Source: Diospyros lotus (Eukaryota > Streptophyta > Magnoliopsida > Ericales > Ebenaceae). From it: 64,000 nucleotides of DNA. Below the pieces are notes generated by a model. That model saw only the letters and a program-made list of their open reading frames with translations. It was not told the DNA's origin and made no database searches. The first letter of the stretch is position 1. Each line of letters starts with the position of its first letter. The position numbers were made by a program, and so were the translations under genes. Below are positions 22,570-37,930 of the stretch, one piece after another. The stretch spans positions 14,275,669 through 14,339,668 of the forward strand of contig NC_068344.1 of assembly GCF_014633365.1 (NCBI RefSeq). The letters run 5' to 3'.

Positions 22570-23311
22570 ATAATTGTAATCAGTTAGAAGTGCAGATACT
22601 TGTGAAGCATATGAGTAGGAGATATTTCGATAATAAATAATGAAGATTCGAGGGAAGTATAGTAACCACAAGTGAGCTAACCAGGGCGAGTACGTCGCTG
22701 TATCAATGAAAAGCTAGGATTGGGACCCTAGGAGTGGCTCGTTTAATTACTCATGGAAATAACTAATTGGGATTTTGTATCGAGAGTATGTATGCCTATG
22801 AGTATGTATATATGTAAAATATAGGTTAGCCTATAATTAGAGGAAAAATGTAATGCGAAATGGTAGGCCAGTGCGTGGTAAGGGGAAATAAGCAATGAGG
22901 TGAGAGCCTTATTTAGCATAGTAGCTGTCAACAGATGGTAAGGAGCTGTCGACCGGTCGCGAACGGTCGCCAGTGTCCCTTTCATTTGGTGACTGTGTTG
23001 ATGCTAGACTTGGTTTTCTAATACCATAGGAAATAATAATTATTGCAATAAAGTGATCTATATATAAATATACATACGAGTTTATATGGTTCGTGATATT
23101 GTAATGTACTGGTTTTGCATGGGTAAGCATATAGTAATGCGTAGCTAAGTAGAAGTCCATCATTGTTTACTTAGGGAAGAGGAAACAAGAACGTCAGGCG
23201 ATGACCTATAGTGACCTGGGAAGTGAAGGATCTATAACCAGATTGGATAAGTAAACGTGTTAAATGAGAAGGATATATTGGAAGAAATGAAGCTATAAGA
23301 GCTTATAGTGA
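22570..23311 (+). other. Outer element remnant, non-coding, ending at the satellite
   Basis: 742 bp with no convincing coding sequence. It includes 'gtcgaccggtcg' near 22948, which recalls the GGTCGACC motif of the nested LTR. The sequence stops at about 23311, where the satellite restarts; no LTR end (CA) or polypurine tract is visible at this junction. Confidence 0.5.
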
Positions 23312-26300
23312 CTTGAATTTTCGCTGCACAAAAAACTGTTTCTGATTTGATTTTTTCCGATGTCATAATAATAGTCCAGAAATTTTAGTTCTTATCATAT
23401 AATTTTTTTTAGATATCTAGGCTGCAAAACCTTCCCTGGAATCAATTCGGTTATTCATAACTTTACCGAATATAACGTTAAAACCCTAATTTTCTGAAGA
23501 TTTCATTGACACTCCCAAACAAAAATACACTTAAAAGCATAGGAAAACAAAAAGTTTGACCTACTAACTAATTTAAAGTGTATTCCGGGATCTGTTCACT
23601 TTTTTTAAATCAATTGCGACGATTCAGTTTTTCGGCCTGAATTTTTGCTGCACAAAAAACTGTTTCCGATTTTACTTTTTACGATGTCATAATAATCGTC
23701 TAGAAATTTTAGTTCGTATCATATAAATTTTTTTAGATATCTGGGCTAGCAGAGCCATCCCTGGAATCGATTCGGTTATTCGTAATTTTACCGAAAATCA
23801 CGTTAAACCCCTAATCTTCAAAAGATTTCACTAACACTCCCAAACAAAAATACACTTAAAACCATTGGAAATCCAAAATTTTGATCTACTAACTAATTTA
23901 AAGTGTATTCCAGGTTCTGTTTACTTTTTTAAAATCAATTACAATGATTCAATTTTTCGACCTAAATTTTCTGTGCACAAAAAACTATTTCCGAGTTGAT
24001 TTTTTTCGACGTCATAATAATCGTCTAGAAATTTTAGTTCGTATCATATAAATTTTTTTAGATATCTGGGCTGCAGAGCCTTCCCTGGAATCGATTCGGT
24101 TAATCGTAACTTTACCGAATATAACGTTAAACCCCTAATTTTCTAAAAATTTGATTGACACTCCCAAACAAAAATACACTTAAAACCATAGGAAAACCAA
24201 AAGTTTGATCTACTAACTAATTTAAAGTGTATTCAGGGATCTATTCACTTTTTTTAAATCAATTACAATGAATCAGTTTTCGGCCTGAATTTTTTATGCA
24301 CAAAAAATTGTTTCCGATTTAATTTTTTTCAATGTCATAATAATAGTCTAGAAATTTTAGTTCGTATCATATAAATTTTTTTAGATATCTGGGCAACAGA
24401 GCGATCCCTGGAATCGATTCGGTTATTCGTAACTTTACCAAAAATCACGTTAAACCCCTAATCTTCAAAAGATTTCACAACGACACTCCCAAACAAAAAT
24501 ACATTTAAAACCATAGGAAAACCAAAATTTTGATCTATTAACTAATTTAAAGTGTATTACAGGTTCTGTTCACTTTTTTTAAATCAATTACGACGATTCA
24601 ACTTTTCGGCGTGAATTTTTGTTGCACAAAAAACTGTTTCTGATTTTATTTTTTCTTATGTCCTAATAATCGTCTAGAAATTTTAGTTCGTATCATATAA
24701 ATTTTTTTAGATATCTGGGCTGTAGAGCCTTCCCTGGAATCAATTCAGTTATTCGTAACTGTACCGAAAATCACGTTAAACCCCTAATCTTCTAAAGATT
24801 TTACTTACACTCCCAAACAAAACTACGTTTAAAATCACAGGAATACCAAAAGTTTGATGTACTAACTAATTTAAGGTGTATTCCGGGTTCTGTTTACATT
24901 TTTTAAATCAATTACGACGATTCGATTTTTCGGCCTGAATTTTAGCTGCACAAAAAACTGTTTCCGATTTCATTTTTTCTGATATCATAATAGTCGTCTA
25001 GAAATTTTAGTTCGTAACATATAAATTTTTTTAGATATCTGGGCTGTAAAGCCTTCCCTAGAATCGATTCGATTATTCGTAATTGTACCGAAAATTACAT
25101 CAAACCCCTAATCTTCTAAAGATTTCACTTACACTCCCAAACAAAAATACATTTAAAAGCACAGGACTAACAAAAGTTTGATTGACTGACTAATTTAAAG
25201 TGTATTCCTGGTTTTGTTCACTCTGTTTAAATCAATAGCAACAATTCCATTTTTTGGCCTGAATTTTCGCTGCACAAAAAACTGTTTCCGATTTTCTTTT
25301 TTCCGATGTCATAATAATTGTCTAGAAATTTTAGTTCGGATCATATAATTTTTTTTAGATATCTGGGCTACAGAGCCTTCCCTAGAATCGATTCGGATAT
25401 TCGTAATTGTACTAAAAATCACGTTAAACCCCTAATCTTCTAAAGATTTCACTTACACTCCAAAATAAAAATACACTTAAAACCATAGGAAAGCCAAAAG
25501 TTTGATGTACTAACTAATTTAAAATGTATTCCGGGTTTTGTTCATTTTTTTAAATCAATTACGACGATTGGATTTTTCGGCCTGAATTTCTTTTGCACAA
25601 AAAATTGTTTCCGATTTGATTTTTTTCGATGTCATAATAATCGTCTAGAAGTTTTAGTTCGTACCATATAAATATTTTTACATATCTGGGTTGCAGAGCC
25701 TTCCTTGGAATCGATTTGGTTATTCATAACTTTACCGAATATAACGTTAAACCCTTAATTTTCTAAAGATTTCGCTGACACTCCCAAACAAAAATAGACT
25801 TAAAACCATAAGAATACCAAAAGTTTGAACTACTAACTAATTTAAAGTGTATTCCAGGTTCTGTTCACTTTTTTTAAATCAATTACGACGATTAGGTTTT
25901 TGGCATGAATTTTCATTGCACAAAAACTGTTTCCGATTTAATTTTTTCCGATGTCATAATAATCGTCTAGAAAGTTTACTTTCTATCATATAAATTTTTT
26001 TTGATATCTGGGCAGCAAAGCCATCCCTGGAATCGTTTCGATTATTCGTAACTTTACCGAAAATCACGTTAAACCCCTAATCTTCAAAAGATTTCACTGA
26101 CACTCCCAAACAAAAACACACTTAAAACCATAGGAAAACCAAAATTTTGATCTATTAACTAATTTAAAGTCTATTACAAGTTCTGTTCACTTTTTTTAAA
26201 TCAATTACGACGATTCAACTTTTCGACGTGAATTTTTGCTGCACAAAAAACTATTTCTGATTTTATTTTTTCTAATGCCCTAATAATCGTCTAGAAATTT

Positions 26301-29300
26301 TAGTTCGTATCATATAAATTTTTTTAGATATCTGGGCTGCAGAGCCTTCCGTGGAATCCATTTAGTTATTCGTAACTGTACCGAAAATCACGTTAAACCC
26401 CTAATCTTCTAAAGATTTCACTTACACTCCCAAACAAAAATACATTTAAAACCACAGGAATACCAAAAGTTTGATGTACTAACTAATTTAAAGTGTATTT
26501 CGGGCTCTGTTTACATTTTTTAAATCAATTACGACGATTCAATTTTTTTCGGCCTGAATTTTCGATGCACAAAAAACTATTTCCGATTTGATTTTTTCTG
26601 ATATGATAATAGTCGTCTAGAAATTTTAGTTCGTAACATATAAATTTTTTTAGATATCTGGGCTGCAGAGCCTTCCCTAGAATCGATTCGATTATCCGTA
26701 ACTGTACCGAAAATTACGTCAAACCCCTAATCTTCAAAAGATTTCACTGACACTCCCAAACAAAAACACACTTAAAACCATAGGAAAACCAAAATTTTGA
26801 TCTATTAACTAATTTAAAGTCTATTACAAGTTCTGTTCACTTTTTTTAAATCAATTACGACGATTCAACTTTTCGGCGTGAATTTTTGCTGCACAAAAAA
26901 CTGTTTCTGATTTTATTTTTTCTGATGTCCTAATAATCGTCTAGAAATTTTAGTTCGTATCATATAAATTTTTTTAGATATCTGGGCTGCAGAGCCTTCC
27001 GTGGAATCAATTTAGTTATTCGTAACTGTACCGAAAATCACGTTAAACCCCTAATCTTCTAAAGATTTCACTTACACTCCCAAACAAAAATACATTTAAA
27101 ACCACAGGAATACCAAAAGTTTGATGTACTAACTAATTTAAAATGTATTTCGAGCTCTGTTTACATTTTTTAAATCAATTACGACGATTCGATTTTTCGG
27201 CCTGAATTTTCGATGCACAAAAAACTATTTTCGATTTGATTTTTTCTGATATGATAATAGTCGTCTAGAAATTTTAGTTCGTAACATATAAATTTTTTTA
27301 GATATCTGGGCTGCAGAGCCTTCCCTGGAATCGATTCGATTATCCGTAACTGTACCGAAAATTACGTCAAACCCCTAATCTTCTAAAGATTTCACTTACA
27401 CTCCCAAAAAAAAATACATTTAAAACCATAGGAATACCAAAAGTTTGATGTACTAACTAATTTAAAGTGTATTCCGGGTTCCGTTTACATTTTTTAAATC
27501 ATTTACGACGATTCGATTTTTCGGCCTGAATTTTCGATGCACAAAAAACTGTTTCCGATTTGATTTTTTCCGATGACATAATAATCGTCCAGAAATTTTA
27601 GTTCGTACCATATAAATATTTTTACATATTTGGGCTGCAGAGCCTTCCCTGGGATCGATTCGGTTATTCGTAACTTTAACGAATATAATGTTAAACCCCT
27701 AATTTTCTAAAGATTTCGCTGACAATCCCAAACAAAAATACACTTAAAACCATAGGAATACCAAACGTTGGAACTACTAACTAATTTAAAGAGTAATCCG
27801 GGATATGTTCACTTTTTTAAATCAATTACGACGATTCCGTTTTTCGACCTGAATTTTTGCTGCACAAAAAATTGTTTCCGATTTTATTTTTTCCGATGTC
27901 ATAATAATCGTCTAGAAATTTTAGTTCTTATCATATAAATTTTTTGAGATATCTGGGATGCAAAACCTTCCCTGGAATCGATTCGGTTATTCATAACTTT
28001 ACCGAATAAAACGTTAAACCCCTAATTTTCTAAAGATTTCATTGACACTGCCAAACAAAAATACACTTAAAAATATAGGAAAACCAAAAGTTTGATCTAC
28101 TAAATAATTTAAAGTGCATTCCGGGATCTATTCACTTTTTTAAATCAATTACGACGAATCGATTTTTGGGCCTGAATTTTTGTTGCATAAAAAATGTTTC
28201 CGATTTAATTTTTGTCGATGTCATAATAATTGTCTAGAAATTTTAGTTCGTATCATATAAATTTTTTTAGATAACTGGGCAGCATAGCCATCCTTGGAAT
28301 CGAATCGGTTATTCGTAACTTTACCGAAAATCACGTTAAACCCCTAAACATCGAAAGATTTGACTGACACTCCCAAACAAAAATACACTTAAAACCATAG
28401 GAAAACTAAAATTTTGATCTGCTAACTAATTTAAAGTGTACTACAGGTTCTGTTCACTTTTTTTAAATCAAATACGACGATTCGATTTTTCGGCTTGAAT
28501 TTTCGCTACACAAAAAACTGTTTCCGATTTGATTTTTTCATATGTCATAATAATCGTCTAGAAATTTTAGTTCGTATCATATAAATTTTTTTAGATATCT
28601 GGGCTGCAGAGCCTTCCCTGGAATCGATTCGGTTATTCGAAACTTTACCAAATATAACGTTAAACCCCTAATTTTCTAAAGATTTCATTGACACTCCCAA
28701 ACAAAAATACACTTAAAAATATAGGAAAACCAAAACTTTGATCTACTAAATAATTTAAAGTGTATTCCGGGATCTGTTCACTTTTTTTAAATCAATTACG
28801 ACGAATCGATTTGGTTATTCGTAACTTTATCGAAAATCACGTTAAACCCCCAATCTTCAAAAGATTTAACTAACACTCCCAAACAAAAATACCCTTAAAA
28901 CCATAGGAAAACCAAAATTTTGATCTACTAACTAATTTAAAGTGTATTACAGGTTTTGTTCACTATTTTTTAAATCAATTACGACGATTCAATTTTTCGA
29001 CATGAATTTTCGCTGCATAAAAAACTGTTTCCTACTGGATTTTTTCCGTTGTCATAATAATCTTCTAGAAATTTTAGTTCATATCATATAAATTTTTTTA
29101 TATATCTGGGCTGCAGAGCCTTCCCTGGAATGAATTCGGTTATTCGTAAGTTTACCGAATATAACGTTAAACCCCTAATTTTCTAAAGATTTCATTGACA
29201 CTCCCAAACAAAAATACACTAAAAACCATAGGAAAACCAAAATTTTGATCTACTAACTAATTTAAAGTGTATTACAGGTTTTGTTCACTATTTTTTAAAT

Positions 29301-30599
29301 CAATTACGACGATTCAATTTTTCGACATGAATTTTCGCTGCAAAAAAAACTGTTTCCTACTGGATTTTTTCCGTTGTCGTAATAATCTTCTAGAAATTTT
29401 AGTTTATATCATATAAATTTTTTTATATATCTGGGCTGCAGAGCCTTCCCTGGAATGAATTCGGTTATTCGTAAGTTTACCGAATATAACGTTAAACCCC
29501 TAATTTTCTAATGATTTCATTGACACTCCCAAACAAAAAAACACGTAAAACCATAAGAAAACCAAAATTTTGATCTACTAACTAATTTAAAGTGTATTAC
29601 AGGTTCTATTCACTTTTTTTAAATCAATTACGACGATTCGATTTTTCGGCCTGAATTTTCGCTGCACAAAAACTGTTTCTGATTTGATTTTTTCATATAT
29701 CATAATACTCGTCTAAAATTTTAGTTCGTATCATATAAATTTTTTTAGATATCTGGGCTGCAGAGCCTTCCCTGGAATCGATTCGGTTATTCGAAACTTT
29801 ACCGAAAATCACGTTAAACCCCTAAACATCGAAAGATTTGACTGACACTCCCAAACAAAAATACACTTAAAACCATAGGAAAACTAAAATTTTGATCTGC
29901 TAACTAATTTAAAGTGTACTACAGGTTCTGTTCACTTTTTTTAAATCAAATACGACGATTCGATTTTTCGGCTTGAATTTTCGCTGCACAAAAAACTCTT
30001 TCTGATTTGATTTTTTCATATGTCATAATAATCGTCTAGAAATTTTAGTTCGTATCATATAAATTTTTTTAGATATCTGGGCTGCAGAGCCTTCCCTGGA
30101 ATCGATTCGGTTATTCGAAACTTTACCGAATATAACGTTAAACCCCTAATTTTCTAAAGATTTCATTGACAATCCCAAACAAAAATACACTTAAAAATAT
30201 AGGAAAACCAAAACTTTGATCTACTAAATAATTTAAAGTGTATTCCGGGATCTGTTCACATTTTTTAAATCAATTACGACGAATCGATTTACGGCCTGAA
30301 TTTTTGTTGCACAAAAAACTGTTTCCCATTTAATTTTTTCGGATGTCATAATAATCGTCTAGAAATTTTAGTTCGTATCATATAAATTTTTTCAGATATC
30401 TGGGCAGCAAAGCCATCCCTGGAATCGATTTGGTTATTCGTAACTTTATCGAAAATCACGTTAAACCCCCAATCTTCAAAAGATTTAACTGACACTCCCA
30501 AACAAAAATACCCTTAAAACCATAGGAAAATCAAAAATTTGATCTACTAAATAATTTAAAGTGTATTCCGGGATCTGTTCACTTTTTTTAAATCAATTA

Positions 30600-33500
30600 C
30601 GACGAATCGGTTTACGGCCTAAATTTTTGTTGCACAAAAAACTGTTTCCCATTTAATTTTTTCGGATGTCATAATAATCGTCTAGAAATTTTAGTTCGTA
30701 TCATATAAATTTTTTTAGATATCTGGGCAGCAAAGCCATCCTTGGAATCGATTTGGTTATTCGTAACTTTACCGAAAATCACGTTAAACCCCCAATCTTC
30801 AAAAGATTTAACTGACACTCCCAAACAAAAATACCCATAAAACGATAGGAAAACCAAAATTTTGATCTACTAACTAATTTAAAGTGTATTACAGGTTCTG
30901 TTCACTTTTTTTTAAATCAATTACGACGATTCAATTTTTGGACGTGAATTTTCACTGCACAAAAAACTCTGTTCGATTTGATTTTTTCCGTTGTCATAAT
31001 AATCGCCTAGAAATTTTAGTTCATATCATATAAATTTTTTTATATATCTGGGCTGTAGAGCCTTCCCTGGAATGAATTCGGTCATTCGTAAGTTTACCGA
31101 ATATAACGTTAAACCCCTAATTTTTTAAAGATTTCATTGACACTCCCAAACAAAAATACACTTAAAACAATAGGAAAACCAAAATTTTGATCTACTAACT
31201 AATTTAAAGTGTATGACAGGTTCTATTCACTTTTTTAAATCAATTACGACAATTCGATTTTTCGGCCTAAATATTCGCTGCACAAAAACTGTTTCTGATT
31301 TGATTTTTTAATATGTCATAATACTCGTCTAGAAATTTTAGTTCGTATCATATAAATTTTTTTAGATATCTGGGCTGCAGCGCCTTCCCTAGAATCGATT
31401 CGGTTATTTGTAACTTTACCGAATATAACGTTAAACCGCGAATTTTCTAAAGATTTCATTGACACTCCCAAACAAAAATACACTTAAAAATATAGGAAAA
31501 CCAAAAATTTCATCTACTAAATAATTTAAAGTGTATTCCGGGATCTGTTCACTTTTTTTAAATCAATTACGACGAATCGGTTTACGGCCTGAATTTTTGT
31601 TGCACAAAGAACTGTTTCCCATTTAATTTTTTCGGATGTCATAATAATCATCTAGAAATTTTAGTTCGTATCATATAAATTTTTTTAGATATCTGGGCAG
31701 CAAAGCCATCCCTGGAATCGATTTGGTTATTCGTAACTTTACCGAAAATCACGTTAAACCCCCAATCTTCAAAAGATTCAACTGACACTCCCAAACAAAA
31801 ATACCCATAAAACGATAGGAAAACTAAAATTTTGATCTACTAACTAATTTAAAGTGTATTACAGGTTCTGTTCACTTTTTTTTAAATCAATTACAACGAT
31901 TCAATTTTTCGACGTGAATTTTCACTGCACAAAAAACTCTGTTCGATTTGATTTTTTCCGTTGTCATAATAATCGCCTAGAAATTTTAGTTCATATCATA
32001 TAAATTTTTTTATCTATCTGGGCTGTAGAGCCTTCCCTGGAATGAATTCGGTTATTCGTAAGTTTACCGAATATAACGTTAAACCCCTAATTTTTTAAAG
32101 ATTTCATTGACACTCCCAAACAAAAATACACTTAAAACAATAGGAAAACCAAAATTTTGATCTACTAACTAATTTAAAGTGTATTACAGGTTCTATTCAC
32201 TTTTTTAAATCAATTACGACGATTCGATTTTTCGGCCTGAATTTTCGCTACACAAAAACTGTTTCTGATTTGATTTTTTCATATGTCATAATACTCGTCC
32301 AGAAATTTTAGTTCGTATCATATAAATTTTTTTAGATATCTGGGCTGCAGAGCCTTCCCCGGAATCGATTCGGTTATTTGTAACTTTACCGAATATAACG
32401 TTAAACCCCTAATTTTCTAAAGATTTCATTGACACTCCCAAACAAAAATACACTTAAAAATATAGGAAAACCAAAAATTTCATCTACTAAATAATTTAAA
32501 GTATATTCCGGGATTTGTTCACTTTTTTTAAATCAATTACGACGAATCGATTTACGGCCTGAATTTTTGTTGGACAAAAAATTGTTTCCCATTTAATTTT
32601 TTCCGATGTCATAATAATCGTCTAGAAATTTTAGTTCGTATCATATAAATTTTTTTAGATATCTGCGCAGCAAAGCCATCCCTGGAATCGATTTGGTTAT
32701 TCGTAACTTTATCGAAAATCACGTTAAACCCCCAATCTTTAAAAGATTTAACTGACACTCCCAAACAAAAATACCCTTAAAACCATAGGAAAACCAAAAT
32801 TTTGATCTACTAACTAATTTAAAGTGTATTACAGGTTCGGTTCACTTTATTTTAAATCAATTACGACGATTCAATTTTTCGACGTGAATTTTCGCTGCAC
32901 AAAAATCTGTTTCCGATTTGATTTTTTCCGTTGTCATAATAATCGTCTAGAAATTTTAGTTCATATCATATAAATTTTTTTATATATCTGGGCTGCAGAG
33001 CCTTCCCTGGAATGAATTCGGTTATTCGTAAGTTTACCGAATATAACGTTAAACCCCTAATTTTCTAAAGATTTCATTGACACTCCCAAACAAAAAAACA
33101 CTTAAAACCATAGGAAAACCAAAATTTTGATCTACTAACTAATTTAAAGTGTATTACAAGTTCTATTCACTTTTTTAAATCAATTACGACGATTCGATTT
33201 TTCGGCCAGAATTTTCGCTGCACAAAAACTGTTTCTGATTTGATTTTTTCATATGTCATAATACTCGTCTAAAATTTTAGTTCGTATCATATAAATTTTT
33301 TTAGATATCTGGGCTGCAGAGCCTTCCCTGGAATCGATTCGATTATTTGTAACTTTACCCAATATAACGTTAAACCCCTAATTTTCTAAAGATTTCATTG
33401 ACACTCCCAAACAAAAAATACACTTAAAAATATAGGAAAACCAAAAATTTCATCTACTAAATAATTTAAAGTGTATTCCGGGATCTGTTCACTTTTTTTA

Positions 33501-34520
33501 AATCAATTACGATGAATCAGTTTACGGCCTGAATTTTTGTTGCACAAAAAACTGTTTCCCATTTAATTTTTTCCGATGTTATAATAATCGTCTAGAAATT
33601 TTAGTTCGTATCATATAAATGTTTTTAGATATCTGGGCAGCAAAGAAATCCCTGGAATCGATTTGGTTATTCGTAACTTTACCGAAAATCACGTTAAACC
33701 CCCAATCTTCAAAAGATTTAGCTGACACTCCCAAACAAAAATACCCTTAAAACCATAGGAAAACCAAAATTTTGATCTACTAACTAATTTAAAGTATATT
33801 ATAGGTTTTGTTCACTTTCTTTCAAATCAATTACAACGATTCAATTTTTCGACGTGAATTTTCGCTGCATAAAAAACTGTGTCCGATTTGATTTTTTCCG
33901 TTGTCATAATAATCATCTAGAAATTTTAGTTCATATCATATAAATTTTTTTATCTATCTGGGCTGTAGAGCCTTCCCTGGAATGAATTCGATTATTCGTA
34001 AGTTTACCGAATATAACGTTAAACCCCTAATTTTCTAAAGATTTCATTGACACTCGCAAACAAAAATACACTTAAAACGATAGGAAAACCATAATTTTGA
34101 TCTACTAACTAATTTAAAGTGTATTACAGGTTCTATTCACTTTTTTTAAATCAATTACGACGATTCGATTTTTCGGCCTGAATATTCGCTGCATAAAAAC
34201 TGTTTCTGATTTGATTTTTTCATATGTCATAATACTCGCCTAGAAATTTTAGTTCGTATCATATAAATTTTTTTAAATATCTAGGCTGCAGAGCCTTCCC
34301 TGGAATCGATTCGGTTATTTGTAACTTTACCGAATATAACGTTAAACCCCTAATTTTCTAAAGATTTCATTGACACTCCCAAACAAAAATACACTTAAAA
34401 ATATAGGAAAACCAAGAATTTGATCTACTAAATAATTTAAAGTGTATTCCGAGATCTGTTCACTTTTTTTAAATCAATTACGACGAATCGGTTTACGGCC
34501 TTAATTTTTGTTGCACAAAA
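30600..34520. repeat. Three-monomer higher-order repeat, ~970 bp
   Basis: The type-A marker 'tttacggcc' falls at 31581, 32551, 33521 and 34492, spaced 970, 970 and 971 bp, with types B and C in fixed order between. The next marker at 35784 is 1292 bp on, a four-monomer variant. This is a typical higher-order repeat with copy-number slips. Confidence 0.85.
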
Positions 34521-37289
34521 AACTGTTTCCGATTTTATTTTTTCCGATGTCATAATAATCGTCTAGAAATTTTAGTTCGTATCATATAAATGTTTTTAGA
34601 TATCTGGGCAACAAAGCCATCCCTGTTATCGATTTGGTTATTCGTAACTTTACCGAAAATCACGTTAAACCCCCAATCTTCAAAAGATTTAACTGACCCT
34701 CCCAAACAAAAATACCCTTAAAACCATAGGAAAACCAAAATTTTGATCTACTAACTAATTTAAAGTGTATTACAGGTTCGGTTCACTTTTTTTTAAATCA
34801 ATTACGACGATTCAATTTTTCGACGTGAATTTTCGCTGCACAAAAAACTGTTTCCGATTTGATTTTTTCCGTTGTCATAATAATCGTCTAGAAATTTTAG
34901 TTCATATCATATAAATTTTTTTATATATCTGGGCTGCAGAGCCTTCCCTGGAATGAATTCGGTTATTCGTAAGTTTACCGAATATAATGTTAAACCCCTA
35001 ATTTTCTAATGATTTCATTGACACTCCCAAACAAAAAAACACGTAAAACCATAGGAAAACCAAAATTTTGATCTACTAACTAATTTAAAGTGTATTACAG
35101 GTTCTATTCACTTTTTTTAAATCAATTACGACGATTCGATTTTTCGGCCAGAATTTTCGCTGCACAAAAACTGTTTCTGATTTGATTTTTTCATATGTCA
35201 TAATACTCGTCTAAAATTTTAGTTCGTATCATACAAATTTTTTTAGATATCTGGGCTGCAGAGCCTTCTCTGGAATCGATTCGGTTATTCGAAACTTTAC
35301 CGAAAATCACGTTAAACCCCTAAACATCGAAAGATTTGACTGACACTCCCAAACAAAAATACACTTAAAACCATAGGAAAACTAAAATTTTGATCTGCTA
35401 ACTAATTTAAAGTGTACTACAGGTTCTGTTCACTTTTTTTAAATCAAATACGACGATTCGATTTTTCGGCTTGAATTTTCGCTGCACAAAAAACTCTTTC
35501 TGATTTGATTTTTTCATGTCATAATCATCGTCTAGAAATTTTAGTTCGTATCATATAAATTTTTTTAGATATCTGGGCTGTAGAGCCTTCCCTGGAATCG
35601 ATTCGGTTATTCGAAACTTTACCGAATATAACGTTAAACCCCTAATTTTCTAAAGATTTCATTGACACTCCCAAACAAAAATACACTTAAAAATATAGGA
35701 AAACCAAAATTTTGATCTACTAAATAATTTAAAGTGTATTCCGGGATCTGTTCACTTTTTTTAAATCAATTACGACGAATCGATTTACGGCCTGAATTTT
35801 TGTTGCACAAAAAACTGTTTCCCATTTAATTTTTTCGGATGTCATAATAATCGTCTAGAAATTTTAGTTCGTATCATATAAATTTTTTCAGATATCCGGG
35901 CAGCAAAGGCATCCCTGGAATCGATTTGGTTATTCGTAACTTTATCGAAAATCACCTTAAACCCCCAATCTTCAAAAGATTTAACTAACACTCCCAAAGA
36001 AAAATACCCTTAAAACCATAGGAAAACCAAAATTTTGATCTACTAACTAATTTAAAGTGTATTACAGGTTTTGTTCACTATTTTTTAAATCAATTACGAA
36101 GATTCAATTTTTCGACATGAATTTTCGCTGCACAAAAAACTGTTTCCAATTTGATTTTTTCATATGTCGTAATACTCGTCTAGAAATTTTAGATCGTATC
36201 ATATAAATTTTATTAGATATCTGGGCTGCAGAGCCTTCCCTGGAATCGATTCGGTTATTTGTAACTTTACCAAATATAACGTTAAACCCCTAATTTTTTA
36301 AAGATTTCATTAACACTCCCAAAGAAAAATACACTTAAAAATATAGGAAAACCAAAAATTTGATCTACTAAATAATTTAAAGTGTATTCCCGGATCTGTT
36401 CACTTTTTTTAAATCAATTACGACGAATCGGTTTACGGCCTGAATTTTTGTTGCACAAAAAACTGTTTCCCATTTAATTTTTTTGGATGTCATAATAATC
36501 GCCTAGAAATTTTAGTTCGTATCATATAAATTTTTTTAGATATCTGGGCAGCAAAGCCATCCCTGGAATTGATTTGGTTATTCGTAACTTTACCGAAAAT
36601 CACGTTAAACCCCTAATCTTCAAAAGATTTAACTGACACTCCCAAACAAAAATACACTTAAAAATATAGGAAAACCAAAAATTTCATCTACTAAATAATT
36701 TAAAATGTATTTCGGGATCTGTTCACTTTTTTTAAATCAATTACGACGAATCGGTTTACGGCCTGAATTTTTGTTGCACAAAGAACTGTTTCCCATTTAA
36801 TTTTTTCGGATGTCATAATAATCATCTAGAAATTTTAGTTCGTATCATATAAATTTTTTTAGATATCTGGGCAGCAAAGCCATCCCTGGAATCGATTTGG
36901 TTATTCGTAACTTTACCGAAAATCACGTTAAACCCCCAATCTTCAAAAGATTTAACTGACACTCCCAAACAAAAATACCCTTAAAACCATAGGAAAACCA
37001 AAATTTTGATCTACTATCTAATTTAAAGTATATTATAGGTTCTGTTCACTTTTTTTTAAATCAACTACGACGATTCAATTTTTCGACGTGAATTTTATAT
37101 GCACAAAAAACTGTGTCCGATTTGATTTTTTCCAATGTCATAATAATCGTCTAGAAATTTTAGTTCATATCATATAAATTTCTTTATATATCTGGGCTAC
37201 AGAGCCTTCCCTGGAATGAATTCGGTTATTCGTAAGTTTACCGAATATAACGTTAAACCCCTAATTTTCTAAAGATTTCATTGACACTC

Positions 37290-37930
37290 CCAAACAAAAA
37301 TACACTTAAAACGATAGGAAAACCAAAATTTTGATCTACTAACTAATTTAATGTGTATTACAGGTTCTATTCACTTTTTTTAAATCAATTACGACGATTC
37401 GATTTTTCGGCCTGAATTTTCGCTGCATAAAAACTGTTTCTGATTTGATTTTTTCATATGTCATAATACTCGTCTAGAAATTTTAGTTCGTATCATATAA
37501 ATTTTTTTAGGTATCTGGGCTGCAGCGCCTTCCCTGGAATCGATTCGGTTATTTGTAACTTTACCGAATATAACGTTAAACCCCTAATTTTCTAAAGATT
37601 TCATTGACACTCCCAAACAAAAATACACTTAAAACGATAGGAAAACCAAAATTTTGATCTACTAACTAATTTAATGTGTATTACAGGTTCTATTCACTTT
37701 TTTTAAATCAATTACGACGATTCGATTTTTCGGCCTGAATTTTCGCTGCATAAAAACTGTTTCTGATTTGATTTTTTCATATGTCATAATACTCGTCTAG
37801 AAATTTTAGTTCGTATCATATAAATTTTTTTAGGTATCTGGGCTGCAGCGCCTTCCCTGGAATCGATTCGGTTATTTGTAACTTTACCGAATATAACGTT
37901 AAACCCCTAATTTTCTAAAGATTTCATTGA
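37290..37930. repeat. Recent single-monomer duplication
   Basis: Two adjacent type-C/B hybrid monomers are near-identical with an offset of about 322 bp. They share the rare variants 'actaatttaatgtgtattacagg', 'ttaggtatctgggctgcagcgcc' and 'cataaaaactg'. Confidence 0.8.

Larger units (their letters stand above)
5969..23311 (+). mobile_element. Insertion complex A: outer truncated LTR retrotransposon with two nested elements
   Basis: Non-satellite block within the array. The outer element reads on the plus strand. It has a 5' LTR (5969-6692 and 16267-18438), a PBS at 18443, a gag-like ORF, then non-coding remnant sequence to about 23311. A second LTR at the right end, a polypurine tract and pol are not visible, so the 3' part is lost. 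Two younger insertions interrupt it: a complete chromovirus in its LTR and a solo LTR in its internal region. The satellite resumes at 23312 about 95 bp earlier in monomer phase than where it stopped, so the right junction is not a simple integration end. Confidence 0.85.

Noticed and set aside
30669..30857. 62-codon minus-strand frame, seen again at 55908-56096
   Set aside because: Satellite monomer sequence that happens to lack stops; most monomers do not keep the frame.
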